A DNA stretch of 64,000 nucleotides from Neptuniibacter sp. CAU 1671 (GCF_029222905.1 NZ_JARHUE010000007.1:1-64000); one strand, 5' to 3'. Counted from the first letter of the stretch, positions 46,257 to 54,698 are shown. The notes: generated by a model from the sequence alone, not told the origin. Numbers and translations are program-made.

Positions 46257-47177
46257 TCAATTCGACATCGTATTCCGTTTTAGCGGATGATAATTCACCA
46301 TACAGCTGGTATTGCCACCTAAACGTTTGGCCTGATACATCGCCTGATCGGCCCGCTGAACCAGATTATCCACTGCCTCATAGCCGTCACTTTCGGTCAG
46401 ACCCAGACTCATGGACACCTGCACCAGGCTGGTTTCCTTGTGTTCGATACTATGCTGACACTGCCGGTTGAAGGAAAGCCTGAATCGCTCAGCCAGTTTG
46501 CGGGCATCTGCCAGCCCGGTTTCCGGCAATAACAGCATAAACTCATCACCACCGTAACGAAACGCCATATCCCCCTTCCTGATGGCCGACTGCAATACTT
46601 CTCCCACCAACGCAAGCACCCGGTCACCCTCAAGATGACCAAATGAGTCATTCAGCGTTTTAAAGTGATCAAGGTCAAAACAGATCAGACTGAGGCGATG
46701 GTTGTAACGCTGGGCGCGGCTGATCTCAGCGCCAAGAACGGTGTAGAAGTGACGCTGGTTGTACAGACCGGTCAGCTCATCCGTAATTGAAAGCTGTTTC
46801 AGTCTGAACTCAAGATCCCGGCGCGCGGACAGATCATGAAAAAAACCAATACTACTGCCCTGCTCTGCATCCACCAACGCCGCGGACAAGCGCACAGGTA
46901 TAGTACAGCCAGATGCATTTTTGAGGTTGGTCTCAAATCCCTCCAGCGAACCAGACGGACCATACCGACTTGAATAAATAAGCCGCTTGATGGATTTGGC
47001 CGTGGCCAGATCGGGATAGAACTCGGTGATATTTTTTTTATGTACTACTGACTCAGCGGTATAACCCAGCAAAGTCTCAGCGGCGGGATTAAATATCTCA
47101 ATCAATCCTTTACCGTTGACACCAATTACCGGATCGGGACAGAGCGTAAGCAGTCTATGATCATTAACCCTATGCAT
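46257..47177 (-). CDS. Diguanylate cyclase with PAS domain
   Basis: 306 residues. PAS domain (about 8-130, DPVIGVNGKGLIEIFNPAAETLLGYT) then GGDEF (about 135-300). RYGGDEFMLLLPE near 207 is the active site and RKGD five residues before GGDEF is an intact inhibitory site. ICFDLDHFKTLNDSFGHLEGD supports catalysis. Cytoplasmic, with no membrane span; the PAS ligand is unknown. Second diguanylate cyclase in the window. Confidence 0.9.
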   Translation of the reverse strand: MHRVNDHRLLTLCPDPVIGVNGKGLIEIFNPAAETLLGYTAESVVHKKNITEFYPDLATAKSIKRLIYSSRYGPSGSLEGFETNLKNASGCTIPVRLSAALVDAEQGSSIGFFHDLSARRDLEFRLKQLSITDELTGLYNQRHFYTVLGAEISRAQRYNHRLSLICFDLDHFKTLNDSFGHLEGDRVLALVGEVLQSAIRKGDMAFRYGGDEFMLLLPETGLADARKLAERFRLSFNRQCQHSIEHKETSLVQVSMSLGLTESDGYEAVDNLVQRADQAMYQAKRLGGNTSCMVNYHPLKRNTMSN

Positions 47178-47331
47178 ATTATTTTTATTCCGTGGGCTTT
47201 AACGGGCGTTATTGTCCAGAGTTCAACAACTGTTCAAAACAGGACTAGAGTATCAATTTAAGCTGACTTCAGTATAGTTCTGGTGATAAAGCTTGGCAGG
47301 GGAAAAGAAATCGAGGACTTTCAGAGTGAAG

Positions 47332-47407
47332 TGGTGGGCGTGGAGAGGCTCGAACTCCCGACATTCGCCTTGTAAGGGCGACGCTCTCCCAACTGAGCTA
47401 CACGCCC
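47332..47407 (-). tRNA. tRNA-Val (anticodon TAC), copy 1
   Basis: Minus strand cloverleaf: acceptor GGGCGTG/CACGCCC, D-arm AGCTCAGTTGGGAGAGC, anticodon loop CTTACAA, T-arm GGAGTTCGAGCCTCTCC, with encoded CCA. 76 nt, identical to the other two Val copies here. Last in transcription order. Confidence 0.97.
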
Positions 47408-47485
47408 ACTCCAGAGGTTGGGTAAGTCTAATACCAACACATAAGAATGTGAAGCATCGCTACCCGGTATGACTTTTGACCAATG

Positions 47486-47562
47486 TGGCGGAACGGACGG
47501 GACTCGAACCCGCGACCCCCTGCGTGACAGGCAGGTATTCTAACCAACTGAACTACCGCTCC
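47486..47562 (-). tRNA. tRNA-Asp (anticodon GTC), copy 1
   Basis: Minus strand: GGAGCGG start, D-arm AGTTCAGTTGGTTAGAAT, anticodon loop CTGTCAC, T-arm CGGGTTCGAGTCCCG, acceptor end CCGTTCC G with encoded CCA. 77 nt. Confidence 0.97.
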
Positions 47563-47611
47563 GGCGTATGACTGGCAAAGTCTGTAGATCTTGTAAATCA
47601 TTTGCTGTTTG

Positions 47612-47687
47612 TGGTGGGCGTGGAGAGGCTCGAACTCCCGACATTCGCCTTGTAAGGGCGACGCTCTCCCAACTGAGCTACACGCCC
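47612..47687 (-). tRNA. tRNA-Val (anticodon TAC), copy 2
   Basis: Same 76-nt sequence as the copy at 47332, including encoded CCA. 18 bp separate it from the Asp gene upstream of it in transcription. Confidence 0.97.
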
Positions 47688-47705
47688 ACAAACAGATTTT
47701 TTCAG

Positions 47706-47782
47706 TGGCGGAACGGACGGGACTCGAACCCGCGACCCCCTGCGTGACAGGCAGGTATTCTAACCAACTGAACTACCGCTCC
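47706..47782 (-). tRNA. tRNA-Asp (anticodon GTC), copy 2
   Basis: Same 77-nt sequence as the copy at 47486, with CCA. The degenerate Asp-like copy starts only 9 bp away on its 5' side. Confidence 0.97.
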
Positions 47783-47791
47783 ACTGAAAAA

Positions 47792-47868
47792 CATAACGGG
47801 ACTCGAACCCGCGACCGCCATCCAAATTGGGTGACAGCCAGATAATCCATCAACTGAATTACCACTCC
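47792..47868 (-). pseudogene. Degenerate tRNA-Asp-like element 1
   Basis: Minus strand GGAGTGGTAATTCAGTTGAT resembles the 5' half of tRNA-Asp. The loop CTGTCAC keeps the GTC anticodon and GCGGGTTCGAGTCCCG is an intact T-arm. The 3' acceptor strand is replaced by TTATG, no CCA is present, and about 8 nt are inserted after the anticodon arm (CCCAATTTGGATGG). It cannot form an acceptor stem, so charging is not expected. Confidence 0.8.
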
Positions 47869-47876
47869 GCTAAAAA

Positions 47877-47953
47877 CATTACGGGACTTGAACCCGTGAC
47901 CACCATCCAAATTGGGTGACAGTCAGGCAATCCAAAAAATGAATTACCATTCC
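47877..47953 (-). pseudogene. Degenerate tRNA-Asp-like element 2
   Basis: Also 77 nt, 85 bp from element 1, sharing the same insertion (CCCAATTTGGATGG), anticodon loop CTGTCAC, T-arm ACGGGTTCAAGTCCCGT and the same aberrant 3' end AATG. The 5' half is more decayed (GGAATGGTAATTCATTTTTT). The shared changes show that it and element 1 are a tandem duplication of one altered ancestor. Confidence 0.8.
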
Positions 47954-47984
47954 ACTGAATTGAGGCAGAACCTCTGATTGATCG

Positions 47985-48060
47985 TGGTGGGCGTGGAGAG
48001 GCTCGAACTCCCGACATTCGCCTTGTAAGGGCGACGCTCTCCCAACTGAGCTACACGCCC
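47985..48060 (-). tRNA. tRNA-Val (anticodon TAC), copy 3
   Basis: Same 76-nt sequence as the other Val copies, with encoded CCA. Second in transcription order, after Asp copy 3. Confidence 0.97.
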
Positions 48061-48089
48061 ACAATCAATCCAGATTCAGTGCTATCGGT

Positions 48090-48166
48090 TGGCGGAACGG
48101 ACGGGACTCGAACCCGCGACCCCCTGCGTGACAGGCAGGTATTCTAACCAACTGAACTACCGCTCC
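48090..48166 (-). tRNA. tRNA-Asp (anticodon GTC), copy 3
   Basis: Same 77-nt sequence as the other Asp copies, with encoded CCA. First gene of the tRNA operon, about 90 nt downstream of its promoter. Confidence 0.97.
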
Positions 48167-48263
48167 AACGAGACCGATATGCTCTGAAACAACCGTGGTT
48201 CTTGCCTTGTGAGCCTGAACCAAGGGGCACAAACGATTAAGAAGCGTCCCAAACGGAGTGCGC

Positions 48264-48291
48264 ATTTTACGTGTTTTGGATCGCTTGTCAA
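48264..48291 (-). promoter_or_regulatory. Promoter of the Asp/Val tRNA operon
   Basis: Minus strand TTGACA (48291-48286), 16-nt spacer, TAAAAT (48269-48264), followed by the GC-rich GCGCACTCC. A perfect -35, near-perfect -10 and GC-rich discriminator are the hallmarks of stable-RNA promoters under stringent control. The 301-bp gap 48167-48467 otherwise holds only the tRNA leader and the syd upstream region, where I see no further clear element. Confidence 0.8.
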
Positions 48292-48467
48292 ACCCCGTAA
48301 ACAAAAAAAATTAAAACCTTTCCGGATTGCACAATCCTTGTACAAATCAGTAAGTTATCAAGCATATACCTTGGATTTAGACAAGCCTGTTCAGTGCGTA
48401 GCCACTGGTGTTTATCACCACCTTCAACGTATGATCAGCAACTCACTTCACCGCTATTTTCTCTACC

Positions 48468-49031
48468 ATGGACATCACACCCGTAAACACTGCGCTGGAC
48501 CGTTTCATCGAAAAGCTGATCGCCCTGCAACCCGAAGCACCACGGATCTTCTTTAATGCAGACTGGCCATCGCCCTGCTACCAGCAACATGCGCAATCGG
48601 GTGTTTCTGTCGCCTGGCGTCCGACACGACAAACTGAATCGACCGATATGTTTGACCGGCTAAGCATGGCACTGGAGGAACCGCTGCACCCTGACATTGT
48701 CAGTTATTACAGCCGCTACTGGTCTGATCCACTGCCTGCTATATGGGAAGGCGAACCCCTTAGCCTGCTGCAGGCATGGAACCCTGAAGACCTGGAGCGA
48801 CTGAGGGAAAATCTGATTGGCCATGCACTGAATAAACGCCGCAGCAAAATGCCTTTAACCATATTTTTTGCCTGCGTTGAACCCGATACTGACTACTTTA
48901 TCAGCCTCGATAACCAGTCAGGTCAGGTGGTACTTGAAAAGCCGGGTAAACCGGTGATTCGGGTACTGGCCAATTCACTGGCCGAATTTCTTGAGCACTT
49001 AACACCCACAGCTATACCTGATCAGGACTAA
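48468..49031 (+). CDS. syd: SecY-interacting protein Syd
   Basis: 187 residues. LLQAWNPEDLERLRENLIGHALNKRRSKMPLTIFFA (cited in parts) matches the Syd core, with DWPSPCYQQ near the N-terminus and ANSLAEFLEHLTP at the end, as in E. coli Syd. Syd binds the cytoplasmic face of SecY and can inhibit or proofread the translocon. Complete length. Followed 4 bp later by the lipoprotein gene, which may be cotranscribed. Confidence 0.92.
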   Translation: MDITPVNTALDRFIEKLIALQPEAPRIFFNADWPSPCYQQHAQSGVSVAWRPTRQTESTDMFDRLSMALEEPLHPDIVSYYSRYWSDPLPAIWEGEPLSLLQAWNPEDLERLRENLIGHALNKRRSKMPLTIFFACVEPDTDYFISLDNQSGQVVLEKPGKPVIRVLANSLAEFLEHLTPTAIPDQD

Positions 49032-49035
49032 AAGG

Positions 49036-49605
49036 ATGCGTCTTTCAAAACTACTACCAATCATTTCAGCAGCAGCCCTGCTTAGCGGCTGCGCCAGCTT
49101 TGTTGCTCAAACCGTGATTCCGGAGCCGCAGGCTAACATTACCCAGTCACTGCCACCCGGCATTACAACCGCCACGGCTACCGCTGATTTACGCCCCAGC
49201 CAGAAGCTGGGTAACCGTCTTAATCACCGTGGCGATCAGGCCGCCATCAATGCTGGCAACCTCGCTCCGGCACTGAACAAAAGCCTGCAGGAAGCCCTGA
49301 TCGCAAAAGGGATCAAGATTGAGACGGGGCGAATGCAATTCACCCTGGAGCTGACACAGCTAACGTATAAGGTAAACCCTGAAGGTCCCGGACAGACTGT
49401 GTCTGTCACCGCCGGCATGCGTGCACGTCTGGATAACGGTTCAGAACACTACCTGGGACAGTACTCCACCACGCAGGAGCAACGCTTTATCGCCACCCCT
49501 AACGAAGGTGACAATACCCATCTGGTTAACCGCGCCCTGGAGGCTACGCTACAGCGCTGCCTGAATGATCCGAAACTGCTCAACTTCCTTAAGGGATATC
49601 AATAA
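49036..49605 (+). CDS. YajG-family lipoprotein
   Basis: 189 residues. Lipobox LLSGCASF with acylated Cys19, then a YajG-like domain (TADLRPSQKLGNR, ALNKSLQEALIAKGIKI, LELTQLTYKVNPEGPG). Periplasmic or outer-membrane anchored; function unknown. Ribosome binding site AAAAGG close to the ATG, downstream of syd. Confidence 0.85.
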   Translation: MRLSKLLPIISAAALLSGCASFVAQTVIPEPQANITQSLPPGITTATATADLRPSQKLGNRLNHRGDQAAINAGNLAPALNKSLQEALIAKGIKIETGRMQFTLELTQLTYKVNPEGPGQTVSVTAGMRARLDNGSEHYLGQYSTTQEQRFIATPNEGDNTHLVNRALEATLQRCLNDPKLLNFLKGYQ

Positions 49606-49607
49606 AG

Positions 49608-50273
49608 TTAACCCACAGTGCATGCCAGCAGGCGGCTGATCTGACACAACGGCCGTCCTGACTGAGCCTGCCACTCGTTAAAAGCATCCTGCACCCGTTG
49701 CAGGTCGGCCTTTGCGGTCGGCCGCTTTTCAACGATACCCTGCGCCTTCAGGGCAGCCACTACATCATCGGTCAGGATAAAAGTATCCTTGCCCACCATC
49801 CGCAGAAAATAAGCACCTGAATTCCCACCGAGCTGACTGCCCTCTTTTTGCAGATACTTCCACAGACCGACGATGTCGGATGCTGGCCATTGCGCCAGCC
49901 AGGTTGCAAAACTGCCATACCGTTCAGCCAGCTCATGCACCATCATGGCATTCGCCCGCGTCGCTTTGATTTTGCCAAAATGTCGGATAATTTCAGCGTT
50001 CTGCATCAGCTGTTCAAGCTGATCATCACTCATCAGGCTGACCTTCTCCGGCACAAAACCAAAAAATGCCTGCTCGAAGGCTGGCCACTTAGCATCCACG
50101 ACTGAATGCTTAATGCCCGCCCGAAACACCCGCCGACTCATTGCGCTCAGCAAACGGTCATCCGGTTGTTCAGCCAACTCAGCATCTGACAGTGACTGAG
50201 GTAACATCACCTCTGTGGCAGCAGCTCCCAAACGGTCACTCACATGCTGATAAATCCATTCAAACTTTTTCAT
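49608..50273 (-). CDS. DNA-3-methyladenine glycosylase I-like protein
   Basis: 221 residues from MKKFEWIYQHVSDRLG. The core FRAGIKHSVVDAKWPAFEQAFFGF followed by LMQNAEIIRHFGKIKATRANA resembles the helix-hairpin region of Tag (E. coli: QAGLSWITVLKKRENY..AGIIRHRGKI). It lacks the N-terminal CGW and C-terminal HxC/CxC zinc residues of true Tag, so the glycosylase role is uncertain. The ATG at 50271-50273 is chosen with GTGGG upstream. Diverges from alaA. Confidence 0.8.
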   Translation of the reverse strand: MKKFEWIYQHVSDRLGAAATEVMLPQSLSDAELAEQPDDRLLSAMSRRVFRAGIKHSVVDAKWPAFEQAFFGFVPEKVSLMSDDQLEQLMQNAEIIRHFGKIKATRANAMMVHELAERYGSFATWLAQWPASDIVGLWKYLQKEGSQLGGNSGAYFLRMVGKDTFILTDDVVAALKAQGIVEKRPTAKADLQRVQDAFNEWQAQSGRPLCQISRLLACTVG

Positions 50274-50491
50274 CCCCGCACCCACTCTTGTCATACCATC
50301 CACGTGCAATACAGGCCTTTATACTGCGAATAAAGGCACTTGCGCCAGACACCGGCGAATCGCTGCACTCCCTATGTTTCAGGCCGCAAAAAGCGTATGA
50401 TCTACGCTCATTTTTTTGGCGACAATTTCGCCCCAAACGTCCACAGCGCCCCGGCTGCCAACTGATAAACGCGGGGTTATGGAAGGTAAAC

Positions 50492-51706
50492 ATGCCAGTT
50501 ATCCGGAAATCGAACAAGCTGATCAACGTCTGCTATGACATTCGTGGTCCAGTGCTACAGGAAGCTAAACGCCTCGAGGAAGAGGGACACCGTATTCTTA
50601 AGCTGAATATCGGTAATCCGGCACCCTGGGGCTTTGATGCCCCGGAAGAACTGGTTCAGGACGTAATCTACAATCTGCCTAACTCGCAGGGTTACTGTGA
50701 TTCCAAAGGTCTGTTCTCTGCGCGTAAAGCGGTGATGCAGGAGTCCCAGAAAAAAGGCATTCGCAACGTTGGCATCGAGGACATCTATATCGGTAATGGC
50801 GTTTCCGAGCTGATCGTGATGTCGATGCAGGGCCTGCTCAATGATCATGATGAGATGCTGATTCCGGCACCTGATTATCCGCTATGGACAGCCGCAGTCA
50901 GCCTGAGTGGCGGCAACCCTGTTCACTACCGTTGTGACGAAAGTCAGGGCTGGATTCCGGATATCAACGATATCCGCAGCAAAATTACCGAGCGGACCCG
51001 CGGTATTGTGGTGATTAACCCCAATAACCCGACCGGAGCTGTCTACCCTGTTGAGCTACTCGAACAGATCATGGAGCTGGCCCGCGAGCACAGCCTGATT
51101 GTGTTTGCCGACGAGATCTACGACAAGATCCTCTATGATGAGGCGCAGCATACCTCCCTCGCCTCGCTGGCAGATGATGTGCTATGCATCACCTTTAATG
51201 GTCTGTCTAAAACCTACCGTGCAGCGGGCTACCGCTCCGGCTGGATGATTGTCAGCGGCCCGAAACATAAAGCCCGCGACTACATTGAGGGGCTGGATAT
51301 GCTCTCCAGCATGCGCCTGTGCTCAAACGTACCCACCCAGCATGCCATTCAGACAGCGTTGGGTGGCTATCAGAGCATTAACGAGTTTATTGTGCCTGGC
51401 GGCCGTCTGTACGAACAACGCAACCTTGCATGGGAACTGCTGAACGAAATTCCAGGGGTGAGCTGCGTCAAGCCGGATGGGGCGATGTACCTGTTTCCAA
51501 AACTCGATCCCGCAATGTATCCGATCAAAAATGATGAAAAACTGGCACTGGATCTGCTGCAACAGCAGAAGGTACTTATCGTCCAGGGCAGTGGTTTCAA
51601 CATGCCGGATACTCAGCATTTCCGCCTGGTATTCCTGCCCCGTGAAGACGAACTGCGCGAAGCCATTGAACGCATCGGCCACTTCCTGAAAAGCTACGAA
51701 CAGTAA
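50492..51706 (+). CDS. alaA: Alanine/pyruvate aminotransferase AlaA-type
   Basis: 404 residues from MPVIRKSNKLINVCYDIRGP. Class I PLP aminotransferase moving the amino group between glutamate and pyruvate. NIGNPAPWGFDAPEEL, GNGVSELIVMSMQGLL, NPNNPTGAVYPVELL and the PLP lysine in FNGLSKTYRAAGYRSGW are nearly identical to E. coli AlaA along the whole length. ATG 50492 has GGAAGG 5 nt upstream. A reading from 50141 crosses the divergent promoter region and is rejected. Confidence 0.95.
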   Translation: MPVIRKSNKLINVCYDIRGPVLQEAKRLEEEGHRILKLNIGNPAPWGFDAPEELVQDVIYNLPNSQGYCDSKGLFSARKAVMQESQKKGIRNVGIEDIYIGNGVSELIVMSMQGLLNDHDEMLIPAPDYPLWTAAVSLSGGNPVHYRCDESQGWIPDINDIRSKITERTRGIVVINPNNPTGAVYPVELLEQIMELAREHSLIVFADEIYDKILYDEAQHTSLASLADDVLCITFNGLSKTYRAAGYRSGWMIVSGPKHKARDYIEGLDMLSSMRLCSNVPTQHAIQTALGGYQSINEFIVPGGRLYEQRNLAWELLNEIPGVSCVKPDGAMYLFPKLDPAMYPIKNDEKLALDLLQQQKVLIVQGSGFNMPDTQHFRLVFLPREDELREAIERIGHFLKSYEQ

Positions 51707-51717
51707 AAACCACACCA

Positions 51718-51766
51718 GCCAATTCCTGTAATTTATTTACATAAATATAGGAATTGGTTTTTTATT
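51718..51766 (+). terminator. Intrinsic terminator of alaA
   Basis: CCAATTCCT/AGGAATTGG perfect 9-bp arms around an AT-rich loop of about 20 nt (with internal TA pairing), followed by TTTTTTATTTG. Confidence 0.75.
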
Positions 51767-51830
51767 TGTCATATTTATCTGCTATTATGTAGGATAACTA
51801 CAAACAACTCAGTAAGAGTAGAGCCTACAT

Positions 51831-52199
51831 ATGTTTATTAAAATCCGTAAAAACTGCGGTATCCTGCTGGAACAGAACGGTCTGGAAAAACGCCACCTGG
51901 TACCTGTCACGTCAAACTTTCTGATCAACCTGAATCAGGTCGCTGAAGTTTCCTTCTACACCATCAAGGAAGAGAAAAAACGTCTGGATCTGGAACACCA
52001 CGAAATCACCATTCCGGTTCACACCCGTGTAATTCACCTACAGATGTCTTACATGCACAGCTCCTACAAGGAAACCGTGAATAATCAGAAAACCAGTATG
52101 GCAGACCGCTGTTTCTACAAACTGTATTTCCTGCCGGAAGAGATGGGTCAGTACGATGCTATTCGTAACCAGATTGAAGGGTTGGTACTGAATCCCTGA
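51831..52199 (+). CDS. Hypothetical protein, unknown family
   Basis: 122 residues, MFIKIRKNCGILLEQNG start, rich in charged residues and beta/alpha mixed, with no signal peptide, membrane span or known motif. It stands alone between the alaA terminator and a convergent exonuclease gene. Its upstream region is AT-rich (TATTATG-type) with only a weak AGAG ribosome binding site. Codon use looks like the neighbours. I do not recognise it. Confidence 0.65.
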   Translation: MFIKIRKNCGILLEQNGLEKRHLVPVTSNFLINLNQVAEVSFYTIKEEKKRLDLEHHEITIPVHTRVIHLQMSYMHSSYKETVNNQKTSMADRCFYKLYFLPEEMGQYDAIRNQIEGLVLNP

Positions 52200-52214
52200 A
52201 CCGCACAAAGGCAC

Positions 52215-52697
52215 TCAGACTGATTCGTTGTCCAGCAGGAGGGTGATATTTTCCAGAATGTCATCCACATCCTGCAGGGCGCGATGACGGCGGTACTGAG
52301 CCTTAGACATGACACTGTATGCGATCAGCTGTTTCTCATCGAGTATCTCCTCCAGCCCTACCAGCTGAAAAGGCATCTCTTCATCGGCAGCCATATACAG
52401 CCGACTGAGCCAGAAATGATCAAACTGCGGTGCATCGCTGATGACGCACTTGCCCTTGAGCAACCGTAACCGCTCACAGGCTGTGAAAATATCATAGCCT
52501 TCAAGACAGAGAGTCTCTCGCTCAAGGCCGTGCATCTCTTCAGCAAATTCATCCCAAAAGTCCCAGTCCGGCGCCGAATCGGGATTAATCAGAAAACTGT
52601 CAAACTCCCCGGTCAGAGCATTCTTCCAGGCAATCTCGATCGGATATGAGTCCGTGCTCAGACCACTGGCCTCAAGATCAATACAGATCAACTCCAC
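52215..52697 (-). CDS. DnaQ-fold 3'-5' exonuclease-like protein
   Basis: 160 residues. ICIDLEASGL (DxE, residues 4-13) is Exo I of the DEDD superfamily. SDAPQFDHFWL holds the second-motif aspartate near 88-93, and HRALQDVDDILENI is Exo III with the DEDDh histidine and aspartate near 138-144. Likely a small exoribonuclease or exonuclease; substrate unknown. The GTG start at 52695-52697 overlaps the methyltransferase gene by 10 nt, implying coupled translation. Confidence 0.8.
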   Translation of the reverse strand: MELICIDLEASGLSTDSYPIEIAWKNALTGEFDSFLINPDSAPDWDFWDEFAEEMHGLERETLCLEGYDIFTACERLRLLKGKCVISDAPQFDHFWLSRLYMAADEEMPFQLVGLEEILDEKQLIAYSVMSKAQYRRHRALQDVDDILENITLLLDNESV

Positions 52698-53617
52698 GTA
52701 CTCTGCTCTCCCCTGCTCAGGTCACGCTTGGTGTAGACCAAAGCCTTTAACCCCTTTTCAGGATCAAGCTCCGGGAAGTCTTCGGGATTATTCAGTCGTT
52801 TCTCAAACACAAACCGCGGGCAATGTTCAGCCATCAATTGTGTCAAAAATGCTGTGTCCTGTTGGGGGGCGTTATGACACACCAACACCTGTGCATCGTC
52901 AGTTGTGAGACTGTCGAGCCGTGAAATCACCCGCTGATAGTCTTTACTGGCCACAAAACTCCCTTTTTGATAACTCGGCGGATCAATGATGATCAGATCA
53001 TAGGGGCCTAATTTTTTAAGCTTACCCCAGGAACGAAACAGATCATGTGACATAAACCGCACATGATCCAGGGAGTGACCATTTAACCGGTGATTGGTTC
53101 GCCCGGTGCTCAGTGCACCCGAAGACATATCCAGGTTCACCACAGAATCAGCCCCACCCGCCATGGCGGCCACTGAAAAACCACAGGTATAAGCAAACAG
53201 ATTCAACACCTGCTTGTGGGCTGCCTGCTGACGGACCCAGGTACGACCTTCTCGCATATCAAGAAACAAACCTGAGTTCTGGTTATCCAGCAGCCTTACC
53301 TCGAAGCGCAGACCATTCTCACTGACCTGTATCGACTCGGGCACGTTACCCTTGAGGATACGGTGGTTTGCTCCGCGCTCAATATAACGCTCCTGCAGGA
53401 CTATGGCTTCTACCCCAGGCAATGCCGATAGCTGGTCAGCCAGCGCCTTGACTGAGGCAGTCTCTTCCGGCTGATACAGACGGATCACCGCCACAGGGGG
53501 AAACCAGTCTACGACCCAATTCTCCCAGCCGGGAAACAGGCCCGAACGACCATGAAACAGTCTTCGCGCATCACCCAGGGCACCGTGCAGATGCTTTTCG
53601 ATTTCAGCCATTACCAT
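52688..53617 (-). CDS. Class I SAM methyltransferase, RlmK/RlmI-like (COG1092 type)
   Basis: 309 residues. FEVRLLDNQNSGLFLDMREGRTWV precedes motif I VLNLFAYTCGFSVAAMAGG, as in RlmI/RlmK-type RNA methyltransferases. LIIIDPPSYQKGSF is motif IV (DPPS/NPPY type). It has no PUA domain, unlike RlmI. Probably an rRNA or other RNA methyltransferase; the site is unknown. Start at the first ATG (53615-53617); a second ATG lies 6 nt downstream. Overlaps the exonuclease gene. Confidence 0.85.
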   Translation of the reverse strand: MVMAEIEKHLHGALGDARRLFHGRSGLFPGWENWVVDWFPPVAVIRLYQPEETASVKALADQLSALPGVEAIVLQERYIERGANHRILKGNVPESIQVSENGLRFEVRLLDNQNSGLFLDMREGRTWVRQQAAHKQVLNLFAYTCGFSVAAMAGGADSVVNLDMSSGALSTGRTNHRLNGHSLDHVRFMSHDLFRSWGKLKKLGPYDLIIIDPPSYQKGSFVASKDYQRVISRLDSLTTDDAQVLVCHNAPQQDTAFLTQLMAEHCPRFVFEKRLNNPEDFPELDPEKGLKALVYTKRDLSRGEQSTWS

Positions 53618-53718
53618 GGGTCTGTCGTTCGCCGCCGTTATTCGTCTAAAACGATCGATTATAGAAAGCTTAACCCAAGCAGGCCAGACGAAAATCGTCG
53701 AATAATAACTGTTACAGA

Positions 53719-53748
53719 CTTGAAACTAAGTCACAGTAGCCTTATCTA
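53719..53748 (+). promoter_or_regulatory. Sigma32-like heat-shock promoter of htpX
   Basis: CTTGAAA (53719-53725), 14-nt spacer, CCTTATCTA (53740-53748), close to the sigma32 pattern CTTGAAA-N13-15-CCCCATNTA. It ends 34 nt before the htpX ATG. Confidence 0.6.
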
Positions 53749-53782
53749 AGAGTCAGTTTCAACTACAGGGACAACTACGTCT

Positions 53783-54673
53783 ATGATGCGAATCGGTCTT
53801 TTTCTGCTTACCAACATTGCTGTGCTGATTGTAGCCAGCATCACCCTGAATCTACTCGGGGTAAACCACTACATTTCCGGATCCGGACTGGATCTGGGCA
53901 GTCTGCTGGTTTTCTGTGCGGTGTTTGGTTTTGCGGGTTCCTTTGTTTCGCTCTTCCTTTCCAAAACCATGGCAAAAATGTCCACCCGTACCCAAATTAT
54001 CGAGCAGCCTCGTAATGCTGACGAAAAATGGTTACTGGATACCGTTGCCGAACTGGCTGATAAAGCCGGCATCAAAATGCCACAGGTGGGTATTTTCCCC
54101 GCTCAGCAGGCAAACGCCTTTGCCACGGGCTGGAACAAGAATGATGCGCTGGTTGCAGTCAGCATCGGTCTGCTGCAACGTTTCCGACCAGAAGAAGTTA
54201 AAGCGGTCATGGCCCATGAGATTGGTCACGTAGCCAATGGCGACATGGTCACCCTCTCGCTGATTCAGGGTGTCGTGAACACTTTCGTTATGTTTTTTGC
54301 CCGGGTGGTCGGCTATTTTGTCGATGGCCTGATGCGCAACAACAATGAAAGTCAGGCAGGAACCGGCATCGGTTACTACATCACCGTATTCGTGTTCGAG
54401 ATTATCTTCGGTATTCTGGCCTCCTTTGTGGTGGCCTGGTTCTCACGTCAGCGTGAATTCAGAGCCGATGCCGCAGGCGCTCGCCTGTCCAGCAACCACG
54501 CCATGATTGCGGCGCTGCAGAGGCTGCAGGCTGAGTATGGCAGACCCGATGAAATGCCGGGACAGCTAACCGCATTTGGTATCAGCAGCCACCTTAAAGG
54601 CGGTCTGATGGAACTGATGTCCAGCCACCCGCCACTGGACAAACGCATTGCCGCCCTGCGACAGCAGGTGTGA
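53783..54673 (+). CDS. htpX: Heat-shock membrane protease HtpX
   Basis: 296 residues. M48 zinc metalloprotease of the inner membrane that degrades damaged membrane proteins. Two N-terminal transmembrane helices ([35 protein letters not shown]), then the zinc site [10 protein letters not shown] near 145, two further helices and the third ligand in [11 protein letters not shown]. Ends [14 protein letters not shown] as the family does. Monocistronic, with a sigma32-like promoter and its own terminator. Confidence 0.96.
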   Translation: MMRIGLFLLTNIAVLIVASITLNLLGVNHYISGSGLDLGSLLVFCAVFGFAGSFVSLFLSKTMAKMSTRTQIIEQPRNADEKWLLDTVAELADKAGIKMPQVGIFPAQQANAFATGWNKNDALVAVSIGLLQRFRPEEVKAVMAHEIGHVANGDMVTLSLIQGVVNTFVMFFARVVGYFVDGLMRNNNESQAGTGIGYYITVFVFEIIFGILASFVVAWFSRQREFRADAAGARLSSNHAMIAALQRLQAEYGRPDEMPGQLTAFGISSHLKGGLMELMSSHPPLDKRIAALRQQV

Positions 54674-54676
54674 TCT

Positions 54677-54698
54677 AAGGGCCTTCGGGCCCTTTTTT
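54677..54698 (+). terminator. Intrinsic terminator of htpX
   Basis: AAGGGCC-TTC-GGGCCCTT followed by TTTT, starting 4 nt after the htpX stop codon. Confidence 0.9.

Noticed and set aside
49608-50273. Full assignment as Tag (3-methyladenine glycosylase I)
   Set aside because: Core similarity exists, but the zinc-binding residues at both ends of Tag are missing, so it is left as Tag-like.
50141-50491. N-terminal extension of the AlaA-type aminotransferase by 117 codons
   Set aside because: It overlaps the divergent glycosylase gene and its promoter region; similarity to AlaA begins at MPVIRKSN.
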